Shown: positions 1-7,983, counted from the first letter of the stretch. The stretch: 18,368 bases of DNA from Tardiphaga sp. (GCA_014377915.1 JACMOT010000298.1:1-18368); one strand, 5' to 3'. Translations and numbers: made by a program. Notes: generated by a model from the letters alone, not told the origin.

Positions 1-518
1 ACATGGACCTCGACATTAGCGCCGCCGGCGGATCGAAGCGTTTTCTGATCAAGCCGGTGGTGCTGGCGCGGATGCTGCAGGCCGCCGAGGTCAAGGCTTC
101 GGATAATGTGCTCGTGGTCGGCTGCGCGACCGGTTATTCCGCCGTGGTCATAGCCCGAATCGCCGGCAAGGTGACCGCCACCGATGGCGACCCGGATCTG
201 GCCGCCAGAGCCGCCGCTTGCGCGGCGAAGCTCGATTGTTCCAACGCCGATTTCAGGGCGGGGATGGCAGCCGACGGCTATGCCGCCAACGGCCCCTATA
301 ACGTGATCGTGCTGGCCGGTGCCACCGAGGTCATCCCAACCGGCCTGTACCAGCAATTGGCGCCAGGCGGTCGGCTGGTGGGCGTGTTCGCCACCAGCCA
401 GCCGCCCCGGGCCATGATTGTGACCCATTCCCACGACGATTTCGGTGACCGGGCGCTGTTCGACGCGGTGGTTCCGGTTCTGCCCGGCCTGGAGCGGGTG
501 CCGGCCTTCGTTTTTTGA
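1..518 (+). CDS. pcm: Protein-L-isoaspartate O-methyltransferase family protein (5'-truncated)
   Basis: SAM-dependent methyltransferase of the PCMT family, which repairs isoaspartyl residues in damaged proteins by methyl transfer. The reading frame is open to the left edge, so the true start lies upstream; the ATG at position 3 is probably internal, because family members run to roughly 210-220 residues and only about 172 codons are visible. Motif I of the SAM pocket is clear (VLVVGCATGYSAVVIARIAG), followed by the acidic strand end ATDGDPD and a later PYNVIVLAGA strand; the C-terminus ends in VPAFVF. The N-terminal substrate half is outside the window. Family membership is fairly secure; whether this divergent alphaproteobacterial branch has real isoaspartate repair activity is unproven. 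It lies 215 bases upstream of tolC on the same strand, with no terminator-like hairpin seen immediately after its TGA. Confidence 0.8.
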   Translation, partial: MDLDISAAGGSKRFLIKPVVLARMLQAAEVKASDNVLVVGCATGYSAVVIARIAGKVTATDGDPDLAARAAACAAKLDCSNADFRAGMAADGYAANGPYNVIVLAGATEVIPTGLYQQLAPGGRLVGVFATSQPPRAMIVTHSHDDFGDRALFDAVVPVLPGLERVPAFVF

Positions 519-672
519 GCCTGACAATGAGATTTTTCCGCCGAGGTCACGGCGTCAAATTACAAGTGTGGCTTGGATGCCCCATCCGCGAAGTTTCCAC
601 CTGATACCCTCGACGAGAGGTTCCGTCTCGCGGGTGCGAGGAATAAGGTGAGTGGAGACCCACAGGCGAGAC

Positions 673-715
673 GCCGGTTTACGTTGCACGAAGTGTGGCC
701 GAATCGGTAAACGGC
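673..715. repeat. Imperfect inverted repeat in the tolC upstream region
   Basis: GCCGGTTTAC (673-682) and GTAAACGGC (707-715) are inverted copies with a one-base bulge, separated by 24 bases and ending about 19 bases before the tolC ATG. They could form a leader hairpin or be spaced operator half-sites. A smaller hairpin, CGAGA/TCTCG with a 7-base loop, lies at 614-630. No good -35/-10 pair was found between 519 and 733. The function is inference; only the symmetry is seen. Confidence 0.35.
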
Positions 716-733
716 ATGATTGGATGACCTAGG

Positions 734-2134
734 ATGGGTGGCGTGAAAGTTCTCACCGGAGCTGCGGCGATGGCCCTTTTGCTGGCTTTCGCGGGCACAT
801 CGCCCGTGCTCGCCGACACGATCGAAGCGGCGCTGGTCCGCGCTTATCAGAATAATCCCCAGCTCAACGCCCAGCGTGCTTCGGTACGCGTCACCGACGA
901 AAATGTCCCGCAGGCTCTGTCGGGTTATCGCCCGCGCGTCGCCGTGACGGCGAGCGGCGGATACCAGTACAGTGATGTCGTGAGTGGCGTGGTCGGCAGC
1001 GGCGGTCCCACTAACCCTTTGCATGGAACGCAAGTGCCGCGGAGTGTCGGCGCCACCGTCACCCAGACCCTGTTCAACGGCCAGCAGACCGCGAATCGCA
1101 CCCGCGCCGCCGAAGGCCAGGTCTCCGCCGCGCGCGAGGGCCTGCGCGTCCTCGAGCAGAGCGTATTGCTCGCCGGCGCCACGATCTACATGGATTATCT
1201 GCGCGACTCCGCCATCGTCGAAGTCCAGAAGAGCAACGTGCGCGTGCTCGAGCAGACGCTTAAGCAGACCCGCGACCGCTTCAATGTCGGCGAAGTCACC
1301 CGCACCGACGTGGCGCAGTCCGAAGCGCAGCTCGCCGCCGGCCGTACCCAGCAGCTGACAGCCGAATCCAATCTCACCACCACGCGATCGAATTTCCGTC
1401 GCATCATCGGCAATGAGCCGAACGCGCTGGCTGCTGGTTCGCCGGTCGACCGTTTCCTGCCTGGCACGCTGCCCGGCGCGATCGATCTTGGCCTTACCGA
1501 AAATCCCAACGTCACGGCTTCGATGTTCGGCATCGATGTCAGCTACCTCAACGTCAAGGTCAATGAAGGCGCGCTATTCCCGACGGTGACGTTGCAGGCC
1601 AGCGTGCAGCAGTCCTACGAGCAGACGATCTCGATTCCGCGCCAGTTCGGCGCCGCCGCCGTGGCGCAGGTTTCGGTTCCGATCTATCAGGGCGGCGGCG
1701 AATATGCGCTGATCCGGCAGTCGAAGGAAACGCTGGCGCAGCAGCGACTCGCGCTTGAGCAGGTTCGCGACCAGACCCGCGCCAGCGTCGTGCAGGCATG
1801 GGGCCAGTTGCTGGCGGGCAGGGCGCAGGTGTCATCGGCGCAGGCGCAGGTGCAGGCTTCCGAAATCGCGCTGAACGGTGTGCGTGAAGAGGCCAAGGCC
1901 GGACAGCGAACGACGCTCGACGTGCTGAACGCGCAGCAGGCGCTGGTCAATGCGCGCGTTGCGCTGGTTACTGCGCAACATGATCGTGTCGTCGCATCCT
2001 ACGCGGTGCTCAACGCAGTGGGTCGTCTGTCACCGACCGTGCTGAAGCTCGGCACAACCGTCTATGATCCCAGCGTGCACTACCATCAGGTGCGTGACAG
2101 CTGGGTCGGGGTTCGGACGCCCGACGGTCGTTGA
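734..2134 (+). CDS. tolC: TolC family outer-membrane efflux/secretion channel
   Basis: Outer-membrane factor that assembles as a trimeric alpha-barrel/beta-barrel duct and works with inner-membrane pumps or type I secretion exporters. The protein has 466 residues, usual for TolC homologues. A signal peptide is visible: a short basic start (GVKV), a hydrophobic core AAAMALLLAFAG and a likely cleavage site after SPVLA (about residue 27). Mature sequence begins DTIEAALVRAYQNNPQLNAQ, typical of the alphaproteobacterial type I secretion TolC group, and holds the two repeated outer-membrane-efflux halves (about residues 30-235 and 245-440), including VGEVTRTDVAQSEAQL and AGQRTTLDVLNAQQALVNAR. An in-frame TGA at 725-727 limits the start to ATG 734 or GTG 743. 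AGG at 731-733 touches the ATG but sits 9 bases before the GTG, so GTG may be the true start. A hairpin terminator follows the stop codon. Confidence 0.93.
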   Translation: MGGVKVLTGAAAMALLLAFAGTSPVLADTIEAALVRAYQNNPQLNAQRASVRVTDENVPQALSGYRPRVAVTASGGYQYSDVVSGVVGSGGPTNPLHGTQVPRSVGATVTQTLFNGQQTANRTRAAEGQVSAAREGLRVLEQSVLLAGATIYMDYLRDSAIVEVQKSNVRVLEQTLKQTRDRFNVGEVTRTDVAQSEAQLAAGRTQQLTAESNLTTTRSNFRRIIGNEPNALAAGSPVDRFLPGTLPGAIDLGLTENPNVTASMFGIDVSYLNVKVNEGALFPTVTLQASVQQSYEQTISIPRQFGAAAVAQVSVPIYQGGGEYALIRQSKETLAQQRLALEQVRDQTRASVVQAWGQLLAGRAQVSSAQAQVQASEIALNGVREEAKAGQRTTLDVLNAQQALVNARVALVTAQHDRVVASYAVLNAVGRLSPTVLKLGTTVYDPSVHYHQVRDSWVGVRTPDGR

Positions 2135-2158
2135 ACCAGGCGTCATGTAATTGCTTTG

Positions 2159-2186
2159 CAAGGGCCGCAATCGCGGCCCTTTGCTT
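2159..2186 (+). terminator. Intrinsic terminator of tolC
   Basis: A 9-bp perfect stem, AAGGGCCGC / GCGGCCCTT (2160-2168 with 2173-2181), with an AATC loop and then TTTGCTT begins about 25 bases after the tolC stop. The GC-rich stem running into a short T-rich tract is typical of a Rho-independent terminator. It implies that popZ has its own promoter. Confidence 0.7.
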
Positions 2187-2221
2187 GCAATCAATCGTTT
2201 CAATGACGTAGCTTCTCCGTA

Positions 2222-2272
2222 GGTAAAAACGCGATTCGTAACGTCCCGGCGTTACGTTCGCGTCGATTTACC
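2222..2272. repeat. Long nested imperfect inverted repeat between tolC and popZ
   Basis: Three paired blocks share one centre: GGTAAA (2222-2227) with TTTACC (2267-2272), GCGA (2231-2234) with TCGC (2258-2261), and CGTAACG (2237-2243) with CGTTACG (2250-2256), around a 6-base TCCCGG centre. That is 17 paired positions in 51 bases. It lies after the tolC terminator and about 135 bases before the popZ ATG. It has no T-tract, so it is more likely an operator, a cruciform-forming element or a remnant of a dispersed repeat than a terminator. Confidence 0.5.
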
Positions 2273-2291
2273 GATCAAGCCGTGCTTGATC
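2273..2291. promoter_or_regulatory. Perfect 8-bp dyad, candidate operator upstream of popZ
   Basis: GATCAAGCCGTGCTTGATC is a perfect inverted repeat of 8-base arms around a 3-base CGT centre, directly abutting the preceding nested repeat. A 19-bp dyad of this shape fits binding by a dimeric HTH regulator, but which one, if any, cannot be told from the sequence. As RNA it would be a stable stem with a 3-base loop, without a T-tract. It lies 115 bases before popZ. Confidence 0.4.
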
Positions 2292-2405
2292 TGGGGACAA
2301 GTCAGTGTTGCGCGACGAAACTTCCGATCGCCACATCGATAGCCGGCCAATCCAGTCTCATCTGGTGTAAATATTGATGAAAGCGTTGATGATGCGGAGT
2401 CGGAC

Positions 2406-3143
2406 ATGACGCAGCCTGCAAAGGTCCAGGAGCCCTCCATGGAGGAGATTCTGGCGTCGATCCGGCGCATCATCGCCGATGACGAAGCGAAACCGGTTGC
2501 CGTCGAGCCGGCTCCCGCGCCGCCGCCGCGCGCGGAACCGCCGAAGGCCGTGGCACCAGCGCCCAAGCCCGCCGCGATGACCAACATTCCGCCTTCAGCG
2601 ATTCCGGCCGCGCAGGCCGCCGCCGCCAAGGCGCCGCCGCCGCCACCGGAGGCGGTTAGCAACAGTCAGGACGACATCGACGCGATGCTGGCCGGCCTCG
2701 ACGCCGCCACCACCGCGGAGGAAATTCGCCCGCCGCTGCCGGATGGTGACGTATTCGAACTGACCGACGACATGGCGCTGCCTGATCCGGAGCCCGCGTC
2801 TGCGTTCCAGCACGTCGATCCGGAAGATGACCTCGAATTCGCCGAAGCCATCGCGGCCAGCCATGAACGGCCGCGCACGGCGATGTTCGACCCGCCATCC
2901 TATGACGCGCCGCCGGCCCCGCCGCAGCAGCAGATCCTGTCGCACTCCACCGTCTCGGCGGTGGAGTCCGCGTTCCATACGCTTGCGAATACCGTGCTCA
3001 GCAACAACGCCCGGACGCTCGAGGATCTCGTCAAGGAGATGCTCCGGCCAATGCTGAAATCCTGGCTCGACGATAACCTTCCCGGTCTGGTGGAACGCAT
3101 CGTCAAAGCCGAGATCGAGCGGGTTTCCCGCGGCGGCCGCTAG
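2406..3143 (+). CDS. popZ: Cell-pole-organising protein PopZ (DUF2497)
   Basis: Homologue of PopZ, which in Caulobacter forms a polymeric matrix at the cell pole that anchors ParB/parS and recruits cell-cycle regulators. The family's two conserved ends are both present: the N-terminal client-binding helix SMEEILASIRRIIADD (residues 11-26) and the C-terminal oligomerisation region (about residues 185-245) with NNARTLEDLVKEMLRPML, KSWLDDNLPGLVERIVKAE and an arginine-rich end. Between them is a roughly 150-residue linker rich in Pro, Ala, Asp and Glu, with PAPAPPPRAEPP-like runs, as expected of the disordered PopZ spacer. The start is supported by GGAG at 2396-2399, 6 bases before the ATG. It sits between tolC and valS; the tolC terminator suggests separate transcription, but no convincing -35/-10 was identified. 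Confidence 0.9.
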   Translation: MTQPAKVQEPSMEEILASIRRIIADDEAKPVAVEPAPAPPPRAEPPKAVAPAPKPAAMTNIPPSAIPAAQAAAAKAPPPPPEAVSNSQDDIDAMLAGLDAATTAEEIRPPLPDGDVFELTDDMALPDPEPASAFQHVDPEDDLEFAEAIAASHERPRTAMFDPPSYDAPPAPPQQQILSHSTVSAVESAFHTLANTVLSNNARTLEDLVKEMLRPMLKSWLDDNLPGLVERIVKAEIERVSRGGR

Positions 3144-3205
3144 GCTGCCGCGAGGTCGTCATGGGTCTCGATTGACCGCTGCGGCCATTTAGATCGTCCG
3201 ATATG

Positions 3206-3234
3206 TTGACTTGAGGGGCGCTGGCGGGTTTCTA
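3206..3234 (+). promoter_or_regulatory. Weak candidate promoter before valS
   Basis: TTGACT at 3206-3211 matches the -35 consensus at 5 of 6 positions, but the hexamer 17 bases downstream (TTTCTA) is a poor -10. It is listed because it is the best -35 in the 148-base popZ-valS gap, where some valS promoter is expected. The surrounding GGCGGGTTTCTAGCCCG can also fold into a small hairpin. Confidence 0.25.
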
Positions 3235-3291
3235 GCCCGTTCGGCATGCGTGTCGTCGCGCCCGCCAACCCAGCCAAAACGATTGATGGTC

Positions 3292-6165
3292 ATGATCGAG
3301 AAGAACTACCAGCCCGCCGATATCGAAGTCCGCATCTCCAGCGCCTGGGAACAGGCCGGCGCGTTCAAGGCCGGCCGCGCCGACCGTATCGACGCCGAGC
3401 CCTATACGATCGTGATCCCGCCGCCGAACGTCACCGGTTCGCTACACATGGGCCATGCGCTCAACAATACCCTGCAGGACGTGCTGTGCCGCTTCGAGCG
3501 CATGCGCGGCCGCGACGTGCTGTGGCAACCCGGTACCGACCATGCCGGTATTGCCACTCAGATGGTGGTCGAGCGCCAGCTGATGGAGCGCAAGGAGCCG
3601 GGCCGCCGCGAGATGGGCCGCGAGAAATTTCTCGAGCGCGTGTGGCAGTGGAAGGCGGAAAGCGGCGGCGTTATCGTCAATCAATTGAAGAGTCTCGGCG
3701 CGTCCTGCGACTGGTCGCGCGGACGCTTCACGATGGACGAGGGGCTGTCGCGCGCCGTCGTCAAGGTGTTTGTGCAATTGCATCGCGAAGGCCTGATCTA
3801 CAAGGACAAACGCCTTGTGAACTGGGACCCCAAATTGCTCACCGCGATCTCCGATCTCGAAGTGCAGCAGATCGAGGTCAAGGGCAGCCTGTGGTATCTG
3901 CGCTATCCGCTGGAGGGCAAGGTCTTCAATCCGGAAGATCCCACCACTTTCATCGTCGTTGGCACTACGCGCCCCGAGACCATGCTCGGTGACTCCGCCG
4001 TCGCGGTGAATCCGGACGACGAGCGCTATATGGCGTTGATCGGCAAGCACGTCATCCTGCCGCTGGTCGGTCGCCGGATTCCGATCGTCGCTGATGATTA
4101 TTCCGACCCGGAAAAGGGTTCCGGCGCGGTGAAGATCACGCCGGCGCATGATTTCAACGACTTCGAAGTCGGCCGTCGCCACAACCTGGCGCAGATCAGC
4201 ATCCTCGACATCGAGGGCAATCTGGCGCTGGAGGGCAATGAGGATTATCTGCGCGGCCTGCCGGAAGGCTCGGACCAGCTTGTCGAAGAGTTGCACGGCC
4301 TGGAACGCTTCGCCGCGCGGAAAAGCATTGTGGCGCGGCTGGAGGATTTCGGTTTCCTCGAGAAGATCGGGCCCAACACCCACGCGGTGCCACATGGCGA
4401 TCGCTCCGGCGTGGTGATCGAGCCCTATCTGACAGACCAGTGGTACGTCGATGCCAAGACCATGGCACAGCCGGCGATCGCCGCCGTGCGCTCCGGCGCC
4501 ACCGCCTTCGTGCCGAAGAACTGGGAAAAGACCTATTTTGAATGGATGGATAACATCCAGCCATGGTGCATCTCGCGCCAGCTGTGGTGGGGCCATCAGA
4601 TTCCGGCCTGGTACGGCCCCGACGGCCGTGTGTTTGTCGCCGAGACCGAGGAAGAGGCCGTCGGCAATGCGCTCGGCTATTACGTCGAGCAGGAAGTCAT
4701 CTCCATCGAGCAGGGCCATGAGATGGCGCTCGATCCGGCCAAGCGCGAGGGCTTCATCACCCGCGACGAGGACGTGCTCGACACCTGGTTCTCCTCCGCG
4801 CTGTGGCCGTTCTCGACGCTGGGCTGGCCCGACGAATCGACCGATGTCGAGCGCTACTATCCGACTAACGTGCTGGTCACCGGTTTCGACATCATCTTCT
4901 TCTGGGTAGCCCGGATGATGATGATGGGCATGCACTTCATGAAGGATGCGCCGTTCCCGACGATCTACATTCACGCCCTCGTCCGCGACGAGAAGGGGGC
5001 CAAGATGTCGAAGTCGAAGGGCAATGTCATCGATCCCTTGCACCTGATCGACGATTACGGTGCCGACGCGCTGCGCTTCACGCTGGCGGCGATGGCGGCG
5101 CAGGGGCGCGACATCAAGCTGGCGCCGCAGCGGGTCGAGGGCTATCGCAATTTCGCGACCAAGCTGTGGAACGCGAGCCGCTTTGCCGAGATGAACGAGT
5201 GCGCGCTGCCGGCGGGGTTCGACCCGACCACAGCGACGGAAGTCGTCAATCGCTGGATCGCCCACGAGACGGCGCACGCCACGCGCGAGGTTACCGAAGC
5301 GATCGAGGCCTATCGCTTCAACGACGCCGCGGGCGCGGCCTACCGCTTCGTCTGGAACGTGTATTGCGACTGGTACATCGAACTTGCCAAGCCGGTGATG
5401 ATGGGCGAGGATTCGCCCGCCCGGGCTGAGACCCGCGCGATGGTCGCCTGGGCGCGCGACGAGATTTTGAAGCTGCTGCACCCGTTCATGCCGTTCATCA
5501 CCGAGGAATTGTGGGCGGTGACGGCGCCGCGCACGCAATTGCTGGCGTTGACGCCGTGGCCGCTGAAGGCCCGGGGCCTGAGCCGCGAACAGGAAGCCAT
5601 GATGATCGCCACCGCTTCCGGCGATCCGCTGGCAGCGCCGATCATGTTCGGCGACTTCGAGCCCGTCGCGGACTTCCGCGATGATGCGGCCGAGGCGGAG
5701 ATCGGCTGGGTGGTCGATCTTGTCACCGCCGTGCGATCGGTTCGCTCGGAGATGAACATTACCCCGGCGACGCTGACTCCGCTGGTGCTGGCCGGCGCCT
5801 CCGCCGAAACGCAGGCGCGCGCGCTGCGCTGGAGCGATGTCGTTAAACGTCTGGCCCGCCTCGGCGACATCTCCTTCGCCGATCGTGCCCCGGACGGGGC
5901 TGTGCAACTGCTGATCCGCGGCGAAGTGGTGGCGCTGCCGCTCAAGGGCGTGATCGATCTCGGCGCCGAGCAGGCGCGCCTGCAGAAGGAACTCGCCAAG
6001 GCCGAAGCTGACATCAAGCGCGTCGACTCCAAGCTCTCGAACGAGAAATTCGTCGCCAACGCGCCGGAAGAGATCGTCGAGGAAGAAAAGGAAAAGCGCG
6101 CCGAGGCCGTGGCACGAAAAGAGAAGGTGCTGGAAGCGATGGAGCGGCTGAAGGGCGCGGTGTAA
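3292..6165 (+). CDS. valS: Valyl-tRNA synthetase
   Basis: Class Ia aminoacyl-tRNA synthetase that charges tRNA-Val in the cytoplasm. About 957 residues, full length. The ATP-binding signature is HMGH (residues 52-55, within PPNVTGSLHMGHALN) and the second signature is KMSKS (571-575). The CP1 editing domain between them shows GTTRPETMLGDSAVAVNPDD; WWGHQIPAWYG belongs to the catalytic domain. An anticodon-binding domain (about 650-810) is followed by the ValRS-specific C-terminal coiled coil (about 890-957; LQKELAKAEADIKRVDSKL). The frame is open back to a TTG at 3211, but the residues upstream of MIEKNYQPADIE look non-conserved. ATG 3292 fits family N-termini; ATG 3286 is an alternative. No strong ribosome-binding site is visible for either. 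A dispersed palindromic repeat follows the gene. Confidence 0.96.
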   Translation: MIEKNYQPADIEVRISSAWEQAGAFKAGRADRIDAEPYTIVIPPPNVTGSLHMGHALNNTLQDVLCRFERMRGRDVLWQPGTDHAGIATQMVVERQLMERKEPGRREMGREKFLERVWQWKAESGGVIVNQLKSLGASCDWSRGRFTMDEGLSRAVVKVFVQLHREGLIYKDKRLVNWDPKLLTAISDLEVQQIEVKGSLWYLRYPLEGKVFNPEDPTTFIVVGTTRPETMLGDSAVAVNPDDERYMALIGKHVILPLVGRRIPIVADDYSDPEKGSGAVKITPAHDFNDFEVGRRHNLAQISILDIEGNLALEGNEDYLRGLPEGSDQLVEELHGLERFAARKSIVARLEDFGFLEKIGPNTHAVPHGDRSGVVIEPYLTDQWYVDAKTMAQPAIAAVRSGATAFVPKNWEKTYFEWMDNIQPWCISRQLWWGHQIPAWYGPDGRVFVAETEEEAVGNALGYYVEQEVISIEQGHEMALDPAKREGFITRDEDVLDTWFSSALWPFSTLGWPDESTDVERYYPTNVLVTGFDIIFFWVARMMMMGMHFMKDAPFPTIYIHALVRDEKGAKMSKSKGNVIDPLHLIDDYGADALRFTLAAMAAQGRDIKLAPQRVEGYRNFATKLWNASRFAEMNECALPAGFDPTTATEVVNRWIAHETAHATREVTEAIEAYRFNDAAGAAYRFVWNVYCDWYIELAKPVMMGEDSPARAETRAMVAWARDEILKLLHPFMPFITEELWAVTAPRTQLLALTPWPLKARGLSREQEAMMIATASGDPLAAPIMFGDFEPVADFRDDAAEAEIGWVVDLVTAVRSVRSEMNITPATLTPLVLAGASAETQARALRWSDVVKRLARLGDISFADRAPDGAVQLLIRGEVVALPLKGVIDLGAEQARLQKELAKAEADIKRVDSKLSNEKFVANAPEEIVEEEKEKRAEAVARKEKVLEAMERLKGAV

Positions 6166-6212
6166 GCTCCCACGCGGTTGGCAATCGCGGCGTTGCAAGC
6201 TCCGGCCACTCC

Positions 6213-6302
6213 CCGTGATTGCGAGGAGCGAAACGACGCGGAAATCCAGAGGCCACACGCAAGAACTGGACTGCTTCGTCGCAAGGGCTGCTGGCTATGA
6301 GG
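6213..6302. repeat. Dispersed palindromic repeat, copy A (valS/mpg junction)
   Basis: The left arm at 6213-6249 (CCGTGATTGCGAGGAGCGAA... ending AATCCAG) matches the left arm of a second element at 18160-18196 at 33 of 37 positions. The right arm at 6266-6302 starts CTGGACTGCTTCGTCGC, an inverted counterpart of the inner left arm, and then decays. From general knowledge, this ATTGCGAGGAGCGAAGCGACG...CAATCCAG palindrome is a high-copy intergenic repeat in Bradyrhizobium-like genomes. It fills most of the gap between the convergent valS and mpg and may act as a bidirectional terminator or mRNA 3'-end stabiliser. Confidence 0.7.
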
Positions 6303-6311
6303 AATTGAAAG

Positions 6312-6914
6312 CTATTTCGCAAATGGCTTGCTGAAAAACCTCGAGCCTTTCAGCCCGTAGCGCCACGGCAATTCCACGCCCTTGGTGATCCCGATGCGGA
6401 CGCCCACAACGATGTCGGGCGTGGTCTGGCGGGCATGGAGTGCGAACGGCTTCTGGTCAAGCGCCGCTCCGTCATGCGCGCCGGTGATGCCGAGCGCCGC
6501 GCACAATTTGCCGGGGCCCGAGCACAGCGCGCGCACGTCCCGCAGCCCGCGGCGGAGCTGCATCGCCACCACGCCGTGCTGTGGCTCGATCGCGCGCACC
6601 AGCACCGCGCTGGCTGAACCTGGTGCCTCGCAGACGAAATTGACGCACCAATGGATGCCATACGAGCGGTAGACATAGGCATGGCCGGCGGGTCCAAACA
6701 TCACGCCGTTACGCGGCGTCTGGCGCACATAGGAGTGCGACGCGGGATCGGTGTGATGATAGGCCTCGACCTCGACGATGGTGCCGCCAACCCCGTCGAA
6801 CAGCAGCGTGGCGCCGATCAATTCGGGCGCGACCTCATGCACGCTGCGGTCGAAAAAATCGCGCTTGAGCGGCTTGCCGGGCCCGGGCCCGTTCGATGTG
6901 CGGTTTTGAGGCAT
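6312..6914 (-). CDS. mpg: 3-methyladenine DNA glycosylase (AAG/MPG family)
   Basis: Monofunctional base-excision repair enzyme of the alkyladenine glycosylase fold, removing alkylated purines from DNA. The central block [15 protein letters not shown] and [23 protein letters not shown] is diagnostic: E50-A51-Y52 line up with the human AAG catalytic Glu125 and Tyr127, and H60 with His136. Later blocks [16 protein letters not shown] and [14 protein letters not shown] complete the domain. Starting at the ATG at 6914 gives 200 residues, normal for bacterial members. The frame extends upstream to 6971, but those 19 residues (Pro/Ser-rich, no similarity to the family) are probably not translated. 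No clear ribosome-binding site was seen. It is convergent with valS and divergent from lipA; the candidate lipA promoter overlaps its start codon region, so the two may be inversely affected. Confidence 0.9.
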   Translation of the reverse strand: MPQNRTSNGPGPGKPLKRDFFDRSVHEVAPELIGATLLFDGVGGTIVEVEAYHHTDPASHSYVRQTPRNGVMFGPAGHAYVYRSYGIHWCVNFVCEAPGSASAVLVRAIEPQHGVVAMQLRRGLRDVRALCSGPGKLCAALGITGAHDGAALDQKPFALHARQTTPDIVVGVRIGITKGVELPWRYGLKGSRFFSKPFAK

Positions 6915-6934
6915 TCTGGCTGATATGCTAAGAT
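6906..6934 (+). promoter_or_regulatory. Candidate sigma-70 promoter for lipA
   Basis: TTGAGG (6906-6911, 4 of 6 to the -35 consensus) and TAAGAT (6929-6934, 4 of 6 to the -10) are separated by 17 bases. Transcription would start near 6941, giving a leader of about 74 bases before the lipA ATG. The -35 covers the first codons of mpg on the other strand. Confidence 0.4.
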
Positions 6935-7014
6935 GGCACAGCGCCGAAGGCGAGGGCGGGTTGCGGGACATCCCCGGGCGGATTACCTAGAGGGTCCCTT
7001 AGAACGGACAGTTC

Positions 7015-7974
7015 ATGGTCGTCGTCCTCGATACCGTTTCAGCCACCCAATTGCGCCCGCGCCACCCCGAAAAGGTGAACCGGCCGGATTCCGTCTCGCC
7101 GCCGAAGCCGGACTGGATCCGGGTCCGCGCGCCGACCAGCCGCGGCTATGGCGAGACCCGCAAGATCGTCAAGGAAAACGGCCTCGTCACGGTGTGCGAG
7201 GAGGCCGGCTGCCCGAATATCGGCGAGTGCTGGGACAAGAAGCACGCCACCTTCATGATCATGGGCGACACCTGCACCCGGGCCTGCGCGTTCTGCAACG
7301 TCAAGACCGGGATGCCGGGCGCGCTCGACATGGCGGAGCCGGAGCACGTCGGTCTGGCCGTGTCGAAGCTCGGTCTGCACCACGTCGTCATCACGTCGGT
7401 CGACCGCGATGATCTTGCGGATGGCGGCGCCGAGCATTTTGCCCAAACCATTCGCGCGATTCGCGCCGCGTGTCCGACCACCACCATCGAGATCCTGACG
7501 CCGGATTTCTTGCGCAAGCCGGGCGCGCTCGAAGTGGTCGTCGCGGCAAAGCCGGACGTGTTCAACCACAATCTGGAAACCGTGCCGTCGGGCTATCTGA
7601 CGGTGCGGCCCGGCGCGCGCTATTTCCATTCGTTCCGCCTGCTGCAGAAGGTCAAGGAGATCGATCCCAGCATCTTCACCAAGTCCGGCATCATGGTCGG
7701 GCTGGGCGAAGCGCGCCACGAAGTGCTGCAGGTGATGGACGACATGCGCTCGGCCGATATCGACTTCCTGACCATCGGCCAGTATCTGCAGCCGACCCGG
7801 AAACATCACGTGGTGTCGCGCTATGTCACCCCTGACGAATTCGCCGGCTATGAGAAGGTCGCCTACACCAAGGGTTTCCTGATGGTCTCGGCGAGTCCGT
7901 TGACGCGCTCGTCGCATCACGCCGGCGAGGATTTCGCGAAACTGCAGGCGGCCCGCGCTGCGCTGCGGCGCTGA
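7015..7974 (+). CDS. lipA: Lipoyl synthase
   Basis: Radical-SAM enzyme that inserts two sulfur atoms into protein-bound octanoyl groups to make the lipoyl cofactor of pyruvate and 2-oxoglutarate dehydrogenases and the glycine cleavage system. 319 residues, full length. Both clusters are visible: the auxiliary [4Fe-4S] motif C61-x4-C66-x5-C72 ([12 protein letters not shown]) and the radical-SAM motif C87-x3-C91-x2-C94 (CTRACAFC). The C-terminal [10 protein letters not shown] keeps the RSS serine that ligates the auxiliary cluster, with His in the position that is usually Tyr. [20 protein letters not shown] is also typical. The start is supported by ACGGA at 7004-7008, 6 bases upstream. Only 9 bases separate it from the downstream coq10/ratA gene, a likely two-gene operon. 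lipB is not in this window. Confidence 0.97.
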   Translation: MVVVLDTVSATQLRPRHPEKVNRPDSVSPPKPDWIRVRAPTSRGYGETRKIVKENGLVTVCEEAGCPNIGECWDKKHATFMIMGDTCTRACAFCNVKTGMPGALDMAEPEHVGLAVSKLGLHHVVITSVDRDDLADGGAEHFAQTIRAIRAACPTTTIEILTPDFLRKPGALEVVVAAKPDVFNHNLETVPSGYLTVRPGARYFHSFRLLQKVKEIDPSIFTKSGIMVGLGEARHEVLQVMDDMRSADIDFLTIGQYLQPTRKHHVVSRYVTPDEFAGYEKVAYTKGFLMVSASPLTRSSHHAGEDFAKLQAARAALRR

Positions 7975-7983
7975 GTCCAATCG

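Noticed and set aside
3211..3291. Upstream TTG-initiated extension of valS
   Set aside because: The 27 extra residues do not resemble ValRS N-termini, and the conserved start MIEKNYQPADIE has its own ATG.
3442..6258. A 938-codon open frame on the minus strand opposite valS
   Set aside because: It is the antisense shadow of valS: high-GC third positions remove stop codons from this frame. The translation has no recognisable domain and valS has complete family motifs.
6915..6971. Upstream extension of the DNA glycosylase to position 6971
   Set aside because: Nineteen Ser/Pro-rich residues without family similarity that would overlap the divergent lipA promoter region; the ATG at 6914 gives a normal length.
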